DNA of 30,381 bases from DATIJJ01 sp039936115. GTDB taxonomy: Bacteria; Pseudomonadota; Gammaproteobacteria; DSM-16500. The first letter of the stretch is position 1. The number at the start of each line of letters is the position of its first letter. Below, in pieces: positions 6,618 through 14,825 of this stretch. The stretch is from NCBI GenBank assembly GCA_039936115.1, contig JBDTIZ010000183.1, positions 1-30,381 of the forward strand, in the 5' to 3' direction. Below the pieces are notes generated by a model, which made no database searches, was not told the origin of the DNA, and saw only the letters and a list, made by a program, of their open reading frames with translations. The position numbers and the translations under genes are program-made.

Positions 6618-8194
6618 TATTCCCACTCAATGGTTGCAGGTGGTTTGCTCGAGATATCATAAACCACGCGTGAAATGCCGCGCACTTCATTGATGATTCG
6701 GTTGGAAATTTTTTCCAAAAATTCATGTGGTAAATGGGCAACATGTGCTGTCATAAAATCAATTGTCTCAACAACACGGACTGCCACCACATGATCATAA
6801 TGTCGTGCATCACCCAGCACACCGACAGATTTGATCGGCAAAAATACCACAAACGCCTGGCTGGTTTTTTCATACCAACCGCTTTTGCGTAATTCATCTG
6901 TCAAAATCGCATCGGCAAAACGTAATTTATCTGCATATTCTTTTTTGACTTCACCTAAAATACGCACCGCTAAACCTGGCCCAGGAAAGGGATGACGATG
7001 AATCAATTCATGCGGCAAACCCAGCTCGATCCCCATTTGACGCACTTCGTCTTTAAATAATTCGCGTAACGGTTCGAGTAATTTCAAATTCATTGTTGCC
7101 GGCAAACCGCCCACGTTGTGATGTGATTTGATAACATGCCCTGTGCCGGTTTGAGTAGCCGCTGATTCAATTACATCGGAATAAATTGTGCCCTGCGCCA
7201 ACCATTTAGCGCCTTTTATTTTTTTGGCTTCCACATCAAACACATCAATAAATAATTTGCCGATAATTTTACGTTTTTGTTCCGGGTCATCAATTCCTTT
7301 TAAAGCTGCAAGAAATTGTTCTGATGCATTGACCGTAATTAAATTCATGCCTAGATGTTTTGCAAATAAATTCTGTACTTCTTCCGCTTCATGTAAACGC
7401 AGCAAACCCGTATCCACAAATACGCATGTCAATTGTTTGCCGATTGCTTTTTGAAGTAATGCAGCCAGCACAGAAGAATCAACACCGCCTGATAAACCTA
7501 ACACAACATGTTCATCACCTATTTGTTGTTGGATTTTTTCGATAGCTTCTTCGATGATATTTTGCGTAGTCCATACAGATTGGCATTGGCAAATATCCAA
7601 CACAAAACGATCGAGAATTCGCTTGCCTTGGCGCGTGTGCGACACTTCAGGATGAAATTGAACACCATAAAAATGACGTTTTTCATCCGCCATACCGACA
7701 ATACCGCAACTTTCCGTGGAAGCAACAACAGTAAAATTAGGCGGCAATTTATCGACATGATCACCATGACTCATCCACACATCTAGAAGTGATTCATTTT
7801 TTTCTGACACATGATCTTCGATCGCATCTAATAATTGGGCAGGATTTTTAATGACAACTTTTGCATAACCAAATTCGCGCTTCTGACCTTGTGCGACGCT
7901 ACCGCCTAATTGCGCAGCCATGGTTTGCATACCGTAACAAATTCCAAGTACTGGACAACCTAATGTAAAAACAACATCAGGTGCGCTAACTTTTTTAATA
8001 TCCAAAACGCTTTCCGGACTGCCAGATAAAATAATTCCTTTCGGTTTAAAATCACGAATGGTTTTTTCGTCTATATGATAGGGAAAAATTTCACAATACA
8101 CACCGCTTTCGCGAACACGACGAGCAATTAATTGAGTATATTGCGAACCAAAATCGAGAATTAAAATACGTTGTGAATGAATATCGCTCGTCAT
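6617..8194 (-). CDS. guaA: GMP synthase (glutamine-hydrolysing)
   Basis: A 525-residue enzyme that converts XMP to GMP with ATP and glutamine, the last step of guanine nucleotide synthesis. The N-terminal class I glutamine amidotransferase domain has its nucleophile in LGICYGMQ (Cys86) and the His-Glu pair in QFHPEVSHT (His181, Glu183). The ATP pyrophosphatase domain begins with the P-loop LSGGVDSSV (about 234-242), and the C-terminal dimerisation domain ends in the canonical PATIEWE. The length equals that of E. coli GuaA. AAGG lies about ten bases before the ATG. It follows guaB in the same direction, with a palindromic repeat between them, and overlaps tadA. Confidence 0.98.
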   Translation of the reverse strand: MTSDIHSQRILILDFGSQYTQLIARRVRESGVYCEIFPYHIDEKTIRDFKPKGIILSGSPESVLDIKKVSAPDVVFTLGCPVLGICYGMQTMAAQLGGSVAQGQKREFGYAKVVIKNPAQLLDAIEDHVSEKNESLLDVWMSHGDHVDKLPPNFTVVASTESCGIVGMADEKRHFYGVQFHPEVSHTRQGKRILDRFVLDICQCQSVWTTQNIIEEAIEKIQQQIGDEHVVLGLSGGVDSSVLAALLQKAIGKQLTCVFVDTGLLRLHEAEEVQNLFAKHLGMNLITVNASEQFLAALKGIDDPEQKRKIIGKLFIDVFDVEAKKIKGAKWLAQGTIYSDVIESAATQTGTGHVIKSHHNVGGLPATMNLKLLEPLRELFKDEVRQMGIELGLPHELIHRHPFPGPGLAVRILGEVKKEYADKLRFADAILTDELRKSGWYEKTSQAFVVFLPIKSVGVLGDARHYDHVVAVRVVETIDFMTAHVAHLPHEFLEKISNRIINEVRGISRVVYDISSKPPATIEWE

Positions 8195-8220
8195 TTTGTA
8201 TTACCTTTTTTTAGGAATTT

Positions 8221-8295
8221 TGTAGGAGCGGACCTATGTGTCCGCCCTTTGGTAAACTTCGAACTAGCGCCGCAGAGCGGACACATAGGCCCCTA
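8221..8295. repeat. TGTAGGGGCGAAC-family repeat (copy C) between guaB and guaA
   Basis: Inverted arms of about 26 bases (TGTAGGAGCGGACCTATGTG and the reverse complement ending in CCCCTACGA) surround a core with TAAACTTCGAACTAGCGCCG that matches copy A in reverse orientation. The guaB stop codon (8293-8295) is the TAG of the repeat end. In the guaB transcript this would fold into a strong hairpin just ahead of the guaA ribosome binding site, with a run of A, not T, behind it, so it need not terminate. Confidence 0.85.
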
Positions 8296-9768
8296 CGAAT
8301 CAGAAATCTGATAATTAGGCGCTTCTTTAATAATTTGCACATCATGCACATGACTCTCACGTACACCAGAACTGGTAACGCGGACAAATTCGGGTTTAGT
8401 CTGCATGTCATGAATGGTCGCACAGCCGGTATAACCCATGCCAGAACGCAAGCCGCCAATCAGCTGGCTGACGATCGTCACTAAACTGCCTTTATAGGGA
8501 ACACGGCCTTCGATACCTTCAGGGACTAATTTATCTTGCGAAATAACACCTTCTTGAAAATAACGATCACTCGAGCCATGCCGCTGTGCCATTGCGCCCA
8601 ACGAGCCCATCCCACGATAAGCTTTGTAGGAACGCCCATGATAAAGCTCAACTTCACCCGGTGCTTCTTCAGTTCCAGCAAATAAACCGCCAATCATAAT
8701 AGCGGATGCCCCTGCTGCAATCGCTTTGCAAATATCTCCCGAATAACGTACGCCACCATCCGCAATAATGCCGACTTCAGTTCCCACTAAGGCAGCGCTC
8801 ACATTTGCAATTGCCGTAATTTGAGGCACACCAACACCAGTTACAATACGAGTGGTACAAATCGAACCCGGACCTATCCCGACTTTTACTGCATCCGCTC
8901 CCGCATCAGCCAGGGCTTTTGCGGCCGCCGCTGTAGCAATGTTTCCAGCGATCACAGCAATATGTGGATAATGCTGCTTAATCCACCGTACACGCTCAAT
9001 AACGCCTTTTGAATGGCCATGGGCAGTATCAACTACCAGCACATCAACGCCCGCAGCTGCTAATGCTGCGACTCGCTCATCTGATTCTGAACCGGTGCCG
9101 ACAGCCGCGCCTACACGCAATTGACCGAATTTATCTTTGCAGGCAAACGGTTTTTCTTGTTCTTTCATGATATCTTTTACGGTAATCATCCCGCTTAACT
9201 GAAAATCGTCATTAATAACGAGAACTTTTTCAATGCGATTTTTATGCAGTAATTCACGCACAATTTCATGATCGGTAGATTCTTTGACAGTCACTAGTCG
9301 TTCTTTCGTTGTCATGATATTGGCAACAGGTTGATCTAAATTGGTTTCAAAACGCAAATCACGACTTGTTACAATACCGACTAATTTTTGATTTTCTTCA
9401 ACCACAGGCAAGGCATGGAAATTAAACGATTTAATGATATCCAACACTTCGCGCACGGTCGTTGTCGGTGAAACAGTGACTGGGTCTTTCACCACGCCGC
9501 TTTCATATTTTTTCACCCTACGCACTTCAGCCGCTTGCTGTTCTATCGTCATATTTTTATGAATAATACCCAAACCGCCCTCTTGGGCGATGGCAATCGC
9601 AAGCCGAGCGCCGGTAACTGTATCCATTGCAGCGGATAATAAGGGAATGTTGAGCGTGATTTCGCGGGTCAATTTAGTTTTTAAATCAACGTCTTTGGGC
9701 AGAACTGAGGATTCCGCTGGTAGCAGTAAAACATCATCAAAGGTCAATGCATCTTGTACAAGTCGCAT
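8293..9768 (-). CDS. guaB: Inosine-5'-monophosphate dehydrogenase
   Basis: A 491-residue enzyme that oxidises IMP to XMP with NAD+, the committed step to GMP. The catalytic TIM barrel starts at once (ALTFDDVLLLPAESSVLP). A tandem CBS pair occupies about residues 93-205, and the active-site loop GPGSICTTRIVTGVG carries the nucleophile Cys304. Later motifs ADGGVRYSGD and RGMGSLGAM are intact. I choose ATG 9768, which has an AGGGAAG ribosome binding site directly upstream; an earlier in-frame GTG (9789) would place that site inside the gene. The protein ends NYQISDS at normal family length, and its stop codon is formed by the adjacent dispersed repeat. Confidence 0.98.
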   Translation of the reverse strand: MRLVQDALTFDDVLLLPAESSVLPKDVDLKTKLTREITLNIPLLSAAMDTVTGARLAIAIAQEGGLGIIHKNMTIEQQAAEVRRVKKYESGVVKDPVTVSPTTTVREVLDIIKSFNFHALPVVEENQKLVGIVTSRDLRFETNLDQPVANIMTTKERLVTVKESTDHEIVRELLHKNRIEKVLVINDDFQLSGMITVKDIMKEQEKPFACKDKFGQLRVGAAVGTGSESDERVAALAAAGVDVLVVDTAHGHSKGVIERVRWIKQHYPHIAVIAGNIATAAAAKALADAGADAVKVGIGPGSICTTRIVTGVGVPQITAIANVSAALVGTEVGIIADGGVRYSGDICKAIAAGASAIMIGGLFAGTEEAPGEVELYHGRSYKAYRGMGSLGAMAQRHGSSDRYFQEGVISQDKLVPEGIEGRVPYKGSLVTIVSQLIGGLRSGMGYTGCATIHDMQTKPEFVRVTSSGVRESHVHDVQIIKEAPNYQISDS

Positions 9769-9809
9769 GGTTAACTTCCCTAAAATCACAGGATAAAATT
9801 AACCTCGGC

Positions 9810-9837
9810 ATTCTACACGTTTTTTGACAAAAGTGAA
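9810..9837 (-). promoter_or_regulatory. Candidate promoter for guaB
   Basis: On the minus strand TTCACT (9837-9832, four of six) and TAGAAT (9815-9810, five of six) are 16 bases apart, predicting a leader of about 35 bases before ATG 9768. No PurR-type or riboswitch structure is evident to me. Prediction by eye. Confidence 0.4.
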
Positions 9838-9940
9838 GGAGAATTTGTCTTTTAAACAAAACACGTCCTCTTACTGGCTGCGTAAAAACTTTCTAAACAT
9901 AATCTTTAACAATAAATTAAATCAGTTTAACATAGCCGCG

Positions 9941-11293
9941 ATGAATATTATTGATATCAGCCATAGCGAAGAAATCTATACCGTTAGCCAACTCAACCGC
10001 GAAGTACGTCTGCTACTTGAAGACAATATTCCGTTGCGCTGGGTGGAGGGCGAAATTTCCAATTTTGCAGCACCTCATTCCGGACATTGGTATTTTTCCT
10101 TAAAAGATTCTACAGCCCAAGTCCGCTGCGCAATGTTTCGTCCGCAAAATCGGCGTTTGAATTTCATCCCAAAAGATGGCGCGCATGTTTTATTAAAAGC
10201 GCGTATTAGCTTGTATGAAGGCCGTGGTGATTTTCAATTATTGATTGAACACATGGAAGAAGCGGGTGAAGGAAAATTACGGCAGGAATTTGAAGTCTTA
10301 AAAAAACGCCTGGCTGATGCTGGATTATTTGATGCCGCACATAAAAAATCATTCCCCGTATTTCCTCAATCGATTGGTGTGATCACATCACCTACTGGCG
10401 CCGCCATTCGAGATATTCTGAGTGTCTTAAAACGTCGTTTTTCTGCCGTCCCCGTGATTATTTATCCCACCTTAGTGCAAGGGGACGCGGCTGCCGCCAA
10501 TATTGTGAGTGCCATTCAAACTGCCAATCGTCGCAATGAATGTGATATTTTAATACTGGCACGCGGCGGTGGCTCGCTTGAAGATTTATGGCCGTTTAAT
10601 GAAGAGCGCGTGGCGCATGCGATTTTTCAAAGTGTATTGCCTATCATCAGCGGCGTTGGACATGAAATTGATACTAGCATTGCCGATTTTGTAGCAGATC
10701 TTCGCGCTGCGACACCCAGTGCTGCGGCAGAATTAGTGACACCTGATAGCAATGATTTATTAGCCACACTGCTTGATCAGAAAAAACAATTAACCCGCCT
10801 GATGAAAAATAAATTGCATGCCTTGCAGCAACATCTGACCTGGTCGCAAAAACATTTACAACAGCAGCACCCCAAGCGTCGACTCAGAGAGCAAGCTCAG
10901 CAATTGGATTTTTATGAACTCACGTTGACACGTTTGCAGCATAAAATTCTTCATGATCGTCAAGCAAAATTACGCACCTTGAGTGCAAAATTACTGGGAT
11001 TAACACCGCTACATCGAATGAGTGATTTACAGCATCGATTGAATTTACACAAACAAAATTTGCAAACTGCGATCTATCAGTCGTTGCAACAAAAACAGCA
11101 ATTACTCGCTAATTTAGCAGCTAAACTCGATGCATTAAGTCCTTTAGCCACATTGAAGCGCGGATTTTCTATCGTGACGCGCAAAGAAACTCACACTATT
11201 TTGAGCGATGCAGCAGACATTAATCCAGGTGATAAAATTATAATTCAGTTAATGCATGGAAACCTGGAGTGCACAGTTGATGACAACACGTAA
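9941..11293 (+). CDS. xseA: Exodeoxyribonuclease VII large subunit
   Basis: A 450-residue subunit of the exonuclease that degrades single-stranded DNA from both ends together with XseB (not in this window). The N-terminal OB-fold domain shows the ssDNA-binding segment HSGHWYFSLKDSTAQVRCAMF. The central catalytic domain shows VITSPTGAAIRDIL, RGGGSLEDLWPFNEE and GVGHEIDTSIADFVADLRAATPSAAAEL, which are diagnostic. A long coiled-coil region (about 270-400) and the short C-terminal segment LKRGFSIVTR follow. ATG 9941 gives the usual family length; an in-frame TTG at 9824 would add 39 residues with no similarity to the family. The 3' end overlaps the next gene. Confidence 0.96.
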   Translation: MNIIDISHSEEIYTVSQLNREVRLLLEDNIPLRWVEGEISNFAAPHSGHWYFSLKDSTAQVRCAMFRPQNRRLNFIPKDGAHVLLKARISLYEGRGDFQLLIEHMEEAGEGKLRQEFEVLKKRLADAGLFDAAHKKSFPVFPQSIGVITSPTGAAIRDILSVLKRRFSAVPVIIYPTLVQGDAAAANIVSAIQTANRRNECDILILARGGGSLEDLWPFNEERVAHAIFQSVLPIISGVGHEIDTSIADFVADLRAATPSAAAELVTPDSNDLLATLLDQKKQLTRLMKNKLHALQQHLTWSQKHLQQQHPKRRLREQAQQLDFYELTLTRLQHKILHDRQAKLRTLSAKLLGLTPLHRMSDLQHRLNLHKQNLQTAIYQSLQQKQQLLANLAAKLDALSPLATLKRGFSIVTRKETHTILSDAADINPGDKIIIQLMHGNLECTVDDNT

Positions 11294-12407
11294 AAATATT
11301 TTAATTTTGGCACATAACTATGGCGTACAATTTATTGAGATTTGCAATCAGTATGTAAAATTATTTGATCCCAATAAATATAAAGTCACCATCGCTTATC
11401 TTTCTGGCAAACCTAGCGATGAAATAAAAGCTAGGACGTTTTCTGAAGAAGTTATTTTTTTAAATTTCACAAAAAAAGAGATTCGTGGCGCAAAAATTGG
11501 CGCGATAAAAAAAGTGCTTACTCTTTGCCAAGAACGAAAATTTTCTATGGTTATTTGTCATCGTTATAAACCAATTTATGTCATGATGTGGGTGGCGCAG
11601 TTTTGCAAAATTCCTGTGTTATTTTTTGTGATGCATGCTATGGGAACGCTAAATTATTTGAGCCGTCAACTCTTGGTCGCAGCACTGGTTCGTCCCAATA
11701 TGTATTTTGCGGGTGTTTCAAATGCGGTTCGCGATGATTTACGCGAGCACATTTGGCGAATGCCGGATGAGCGAGTGATTACGCTTTATAATTGCATTGA
11801 TATTAAATCTACTGAATCAACTTTATTTTCAAGTGAAGATGCCAAACATTATTTTAATCTGCCACTAGATTCTTTCATCTTTGGCACCACGGGACGATTA
11901 GCGCGGGAAAAAGATCAAAAAAATATTATTAAGGCATTTGCTAGCATCAAATCACAATGCCCTAAAGCCAAATTACTGATTATTGGTGGCGGACTTTTAG
12001 AGCAAGATCTCAAGATACAGACACAACAACTCGATTTGAATGATGATATTATTTTTGCAGGTTACGTGCCTGAAGCGCATCGTTATTTTAAAGCATTTGA
12101 TACATTTATTTTAGCCTCGACTAAAGAAGCCTTCGGTCTTGTGTTGATTGAGGCAATGGTAGCTAGAGTGCCTGTGATTGGCACTAGAACCAATGGAATT
12201 CCTGAAGTTATTCAGGATGCAGGTAGCATTGTCGAACCACGTGATTCTGATTTGCTGGGTGAGGCTATGCTGAAGAATTATGCGCTTAGCGCTGATAAAT
12301 TTGTACTGATGCAAGAAAAAGTTTATAGGCATGTTAAAAATAATTTTTCGATTGAACGATTTAATGCGATATTTTGGCGAATACCAGCGTTAAGGGAGCT
12401 TTTGTAG
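11280..12407 (+). CDS. Glycosyltransferase family 4 (GT-B fold)
   Basis: A 375-residue retaining glycosyltransferase of the GT4 type, likely acting at the cytoplasmic face of the inner membrane on lipopolysaccharide or another surface glycan. The N-terminal Rossmann domain begins NILILAHNYGVQFIEI. The C-terminal donor-binding domain has GTTGRLAREKDQKNIIKAF, LLIIGGGLLEQDL and the EX7E motif (Glu283 and Glu291 in KEAFGLVLIEAM), followed by TRTNGIPEVI. ATG 11280 overlaps the xseA end by 14 bases and has GGAG ten bases upstream; an ATG at 11256 is less likely. The stop TAG at 12405-12407, with the preceding CTT TTG, belongs to a dispersed repeat, exactly as in the ATP-grasp gene. The donor and acceptor cannot be told from sequence. 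Confidence 0.9.
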   Translation: MTTRKNILILAHNYGVQFIEICNQYVKLFDPNKYKVTIAYLSGKPSDEIKARTFSEEVIFLNFTKKEIRGAKIGAIKKVLTLCQERKFSMVICHRYKPIYVMMWVAQFCKIPVLFFVMHAMGTLNYLSRQLLVAALVRPNMYFAGVSNAVRDDLREHIWRMPDERVITLYNCIDIKSTESTLFSSEDAKHYFNLPLDSFIFGTTGRLAREKDQKNIIKAFASIKSQCPKAKLLIIGGGLLEQDLKIQTQQLDLNDDIIFAGYVPEAHRYFKAFDTFILASTKEAFGLVLIEAMVARVPVIGTRTNGIPEVIQDAGSIVEPRDSDLLGEAMLKNYALSADKFVLMQEKVYRHVKNNFSIERFNAIFWRIPALRELL

Positions 12408-12429
12408 GGGTGAACATAATGCCCCTCCT
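12398..12429. repeat. Partial TGTAGGGGCGAAC-family copy (copy D)
   Basis: GCTTTTGTAGGGGTGAACATAATGCCCCT keeps the outer end of the family and a shortened, imperfect second half. It contains the stop codon of the GT4 gene and runs into the repeat array that follows. Confidence 0.7.
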
Positions 12430-12499
12430 GTTACCTACACTTCTATGTTACCTACACTTCTATGTTACCTCCACTTCTATGTGTCACCTCCACTTCCAT
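12430..12499. repeat. Left tandem array (17-19-base units)
   Basis: Three 17-base units GTTACCTACACTTCTAT (12430, 12447 and 12464, the third with one change) and a 19-base unit GTGTCACCTCCACTTCCAT (12481) lead into the inverted-repeat arm at 12501. Read on the other strand they are degenerate copies of the arm end, AGTGCGGGGTGACA, with the linker ATAGA. Similarity to the arm falls with distance from it. Confidence 0.85.
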
Positions 12500-12500
12500 G

Positions 12501-12618
12501 TGTCACCCCGCACTTGTTGCGGGGTCTGGAATTAAAATCATAAAAAAATCATTTAAAAAAAATAAAAATGTATTTCTTATTATTAAAGCCCGGACCCCGC
12601 AACAAGTGCGGGGTGACA
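12501..12618. repeat. Inverted-repeat element with AT-rich centre (GTCACCCCGCACTTG family)
   Basis: Arms of 29 bases (12501-12529 and 12590-12618) are reverse complements with a single mismatch. Each contains the smaller palindrome CCCCGCA-ACAAG-TGCGGGG. The 60-base centre is almost pure A and T and has no ORF. The structure resembles a MITE. Together with copy D and the flanking arrays it accounts for the whole 322-base gap between the convergent GT4 and ybaK-like genes. Confidence 0.85.
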
Positions 12619-12706
12619 GTACAAAGTGCGGGGTGACAGTACAAAGTTCAGGGTGATAGTACAAAGTGCAGGGTGATAACACAAAGCGCAGGGTGACACA
12701 GTCAAA
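12606..12706. repeat. Right tandem array (20-base units)
   Basis: Five units begin at 12606, 12626, 12646, 12666 and 12686. The first two are identical (GTGCGGGGTGACAGTACAAA), the third and fourth carry two to four changes, and the fifth is 21 bases long. The order of decay is away from the inverted-repeat arm, as in the arrays at 1-130 and 12430-12499. A short CATTGCGAACGA piece of another repeat family follows at 12707-12720. Confidence 0.85.
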
Positions 12707-12729
12707 GTCATTGCGAACGATGCAGTTAT

Positions 12730-13188
12730 CTAATGCATCGTAATCACTCTCGGTTTCACCAACCGTTCAAAATCACTAAACGACATTTTTAGTAATTCCG
12801 AATGCGTACCTGCATTAAATGCAATTTCATCCTGCTCCACCAAATGGTTGGATACATAAACCGACATGCCATATAAATTACCAAATGGTGGCATCGCACC
12901 TGGTTCACATTCAGGAAATTTGCCTTTGAAGTCTGCCTCTTTGGCCAGATCAACTTCCTTAGTACCCGTCAAATCCCTAAGGTCCGCAAAGTTCACATGC
13001 TCTGTCGCAGGAATCACAACCATAATGAATTGTGAGCCGGCTTTTACAATCACCGTTTTGGCCAATTGCTTTCCTGAAATATGAGCGGCTGCTGCAATTT
13101 CTTGTGCAGTAAAACTGGGTGAGTGATCTATGGAAATGTATTTCACATGGTTTTTGTCGAGAAATTCTTTTAACTGTTTTGTTGGCAT
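12730..13188 (-). CDS. YbaK/ProX-type aminoacyl-tRNA deacylase
   Basis: A 152-residue single-domain protein of the YbaK/ProXp family, free-standing editing enzymes that hydrolyse mischarged tRNA (for example Ala- or Cys-tRNA-Pro). Features seen are SPSFTAQEIAAAAHISGKQLAKTVIVK, with the conserved catalytic Lys near residue 44; the loop CEPGAMPPFGNLYGM (about 94-108), which forms the substrate-selecting pocket; and FNAGTHSELLKMSF near the end. AGGAGG precedes ATG 13188, a strong ribosome binding site. It is monocistronic, convergent with the GT4 gene and divergent from the GT39 gene. Which misacylated tRNA it clears is not decidable from sequence alone. Confidence 0.9.
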   Translation of the reverse strand: MPTKQLKEFLDKNHVKYISIDHSPSFTAQEIAAAAHISGKQLAKTVIVKAGSQFIMVVIPATEHVNFADLRDLTGTKEVDLAKEADFKGKFPECEPGAMPPFGNLYGMSVYVSNHLVEQDEIAFNAGTHSELLKMSFSDFERLVKPRVITMH

Positions 13189-13328
13189 ACCCCCTCCTCT
13201 AACCTCTCTAACTGACCCTTTAATATTATAATTCAGATTGGAGAACAGTATATTAAGGATACAACAGTCTAGCCAGAAGAGGGTGAATAGCGCTAGAATG
13301 CGTCACTTTGCAATTCATTGAAAACAAT

Positions 13329-14825
13329 ATGGTTAATAACTTCACGAAATCTATCCAGTCTGAGCGCTGGTTTTACTTATTTATTTTTCTCCACATCCTC
13401 TGCTGGACTGTGGCGCCGACATTGGCACGATTTACGCTGCCTATGGACGCCCTGGAAGGCACGATTTGGGGGCACCAGCTCAATTTAGGCTATGATAAAA
13501 ACCCCTTTTTAAACGGTTGGTTAACCCATTTCGCGGTATTTTTAGGCGGAGACTCCGGTTGGGCAATTTACCTGTTTAGCCAGTTATCTGTAGCCATTTG
13601 TTTTTGGGGGATCTGGCATCTCGGTAAAAAATTCTTGCCGCCCATTTATGCTTTAATTGCCGTACTGTTGTTGGAGAGTATGCAATATTACAATTTGCAT
13701 GCGATTGATTTTAACGATAACACCTTAGAACTCAGCTTATGGGCTCTAACGATTTTATTTTTCTATCAAGCGATAAAAGAGAAAAAACTATCCGCATGGC
13801 TACTCACAGGTTTTTTCAGTGGCTTGGGGATGATGGCAAAGTATTATACCGCCATGCTACTGATTCCAATGTTTCTTTTCTTAGTGATAAATCGCGAAGC
13901 GCGCGAACAATTTAAATCACTCAAGATATACCTTGGTTTATTAGTTTTTCTTGCCGTTATTACACCACATTGTGTTTGGCTATTTTCACATGATTTTGTC
14001 ACAGTGGATTACGCACTTGGACGTGTTAGCAGTCCACCGACTTTGTTGAATCACCTAGTTTTCCCACTCACATTTGCTTGGCAGCAATTTGAAGTGTTGA
14101 TTCCAGCGATTTTGCTTTTTTTAATTTTATTTATTGGAAAAAAACCTTTTCTGATTGATAGACCGCCTCTGTCTTCTTTTGATAAAACATTTTTATTTTT
14201 CTTAGGCATGGGGCCGTTTATCTTAACGATTCTGCTTTCCGCCGTTTTTGGGATGAAATTGCGCGCCGGCTGGGGGCAGCCTTTGTTGTCATTGTGGGGA
14301 ATTATTTTGGTTGCATGGTTCACACCTTATTTGACACGCGAACGATTTTTTTCATTTATAGCATTATTAGTTAGCTTATCGGTTGTGATGATCACTGTTT
14401 ACTGCGCATCACTCATTCGTGCGAAAGAACCTTCAAGTGCAAATTTCCCCGGCAGAATTATTGCATTGACTCTGACTAAACAATGGCATCAACAGTATCA
14501 CACTCAACTGGCAAATGTAGCAGGCCCGCGCTGGGTGGCGGGCAATATTGCGTTTTATTCACCGGATCAGCCAGCTGTGTTCATGGATTGGAATAAAAAA
14601 GTCAGCCCTTGGATTGATGAAAATACTTTAAAAGAGCAAGGTGGGATTTTTGTCTGGGATCCAACGGAAGCGTATCAAGCCTCGCCTGAAGAAATTCGCG
14701 CGCGCTTTAACAAGCTGGGACCTTTACAAATTATGCATTTTACTTGGTTGCGGAATAAAAAAATGAAACCCGTTGAAATTACTGTTGCGTTTTTGCCGCC
14801 AGCACACACTGCACTGCATAATTAA
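13329..14825 (+). CDS. GT39/ArnT-like membrane glycosyltransferase (GT-C)
   Basis: A 498-residue polytopic protein with about ten hydrophobic helices, matching the PMT/ArnT-like GT-C superfamily. These enzymes take sugar from a polyprenyl-phosphate carrier on the periplasmic side. The first external loop has the acidic signature LPMDALEGTIWG (Asp40, Glu43), followed by YDKNPFLNGWLTHFAVFLGG. A further loop has the segment HAIDFNDNTLELSLW, and GLGMMAKYYTAMLLIPMF follows. A C-terminal periplasmic portion follows residue ~370. ATG 13329 is preferred to an in-frame TTG at 13308; neither has a strong ribosome binding site. Its 3' end overlaps the convergent iscS-like gene by 47 bases. The acceptor could be lipid A or another glycan; ArnT identity is not claimed. 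Confidence 0.85.
   Translation: MVNNFTKSIQSERWFYLFIFLHILCWTVAPTLARFTLPMDALEGTIWGHQLNLGYDKNPFLNGWLTHFAVFLGGDSGWAIYLFSQLSVAICFWGIWHLGKKFLPPIYALIAVLLLESMQYYNLHAIDFNDNTLELSLWALTILFFYQAIKEKKLSAWLLTGFFSGLGMMAKYYTAMLLIPMFLFLVINREAREQFKSLKIYLGLLVFLAVITPHCVWLFSHDFVTVDYALGRVSSPPTLLNHLVFPLTFAWQQFEVLIPAILLFLILFIGKKPFLIDRPPLSSFDKTFLFFLGMGPFILTILLSAVFGMKLRAGWGQPLLSLWGIILVAWFTPYLTRERFFSFIALLVSLSVVMITVYCASLIRAKEPSSANFPGRIIALTLTKQWHQQYHTQLANVAGPRWVAGNIAFYSPDQPAVFMDWNKKVSPWIDENTLKEQGGIFVWDPTEAYQASPEEIRARFNKLGPLQIMHFTWLRNKKMKPVEITVAFLPPAHTALHN

Noticed and set aside
9900..9931. Second PmrA-like pair of TTAA sites upstream of xseA
   Set aside because: The period is 10 rather than 11 bases, the flanking bases do not fit YTTAAK, and the sequence is generally AT-rich.
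9824..9940. N-terminal extension of XseA from an upstream TTG
   Set aside because: The 39 extra residues do not resemble the family, and ATG 9941 gives the usual length.
12462..12656. 64-aa open frame on the plus strand
   Set aside because: It lies wholly within the inverted repeat and tandem arrays and has no ribosome binding site or protein-like composition.
14779..14825. Frameshift or sequencing error explaining the 47-base convergent overlap
   Set aside because: Both frames remain open with sensible codons up to their stops, and the GT39 end and desulfurase end each look continuous; a real overlap is the simpler reading.
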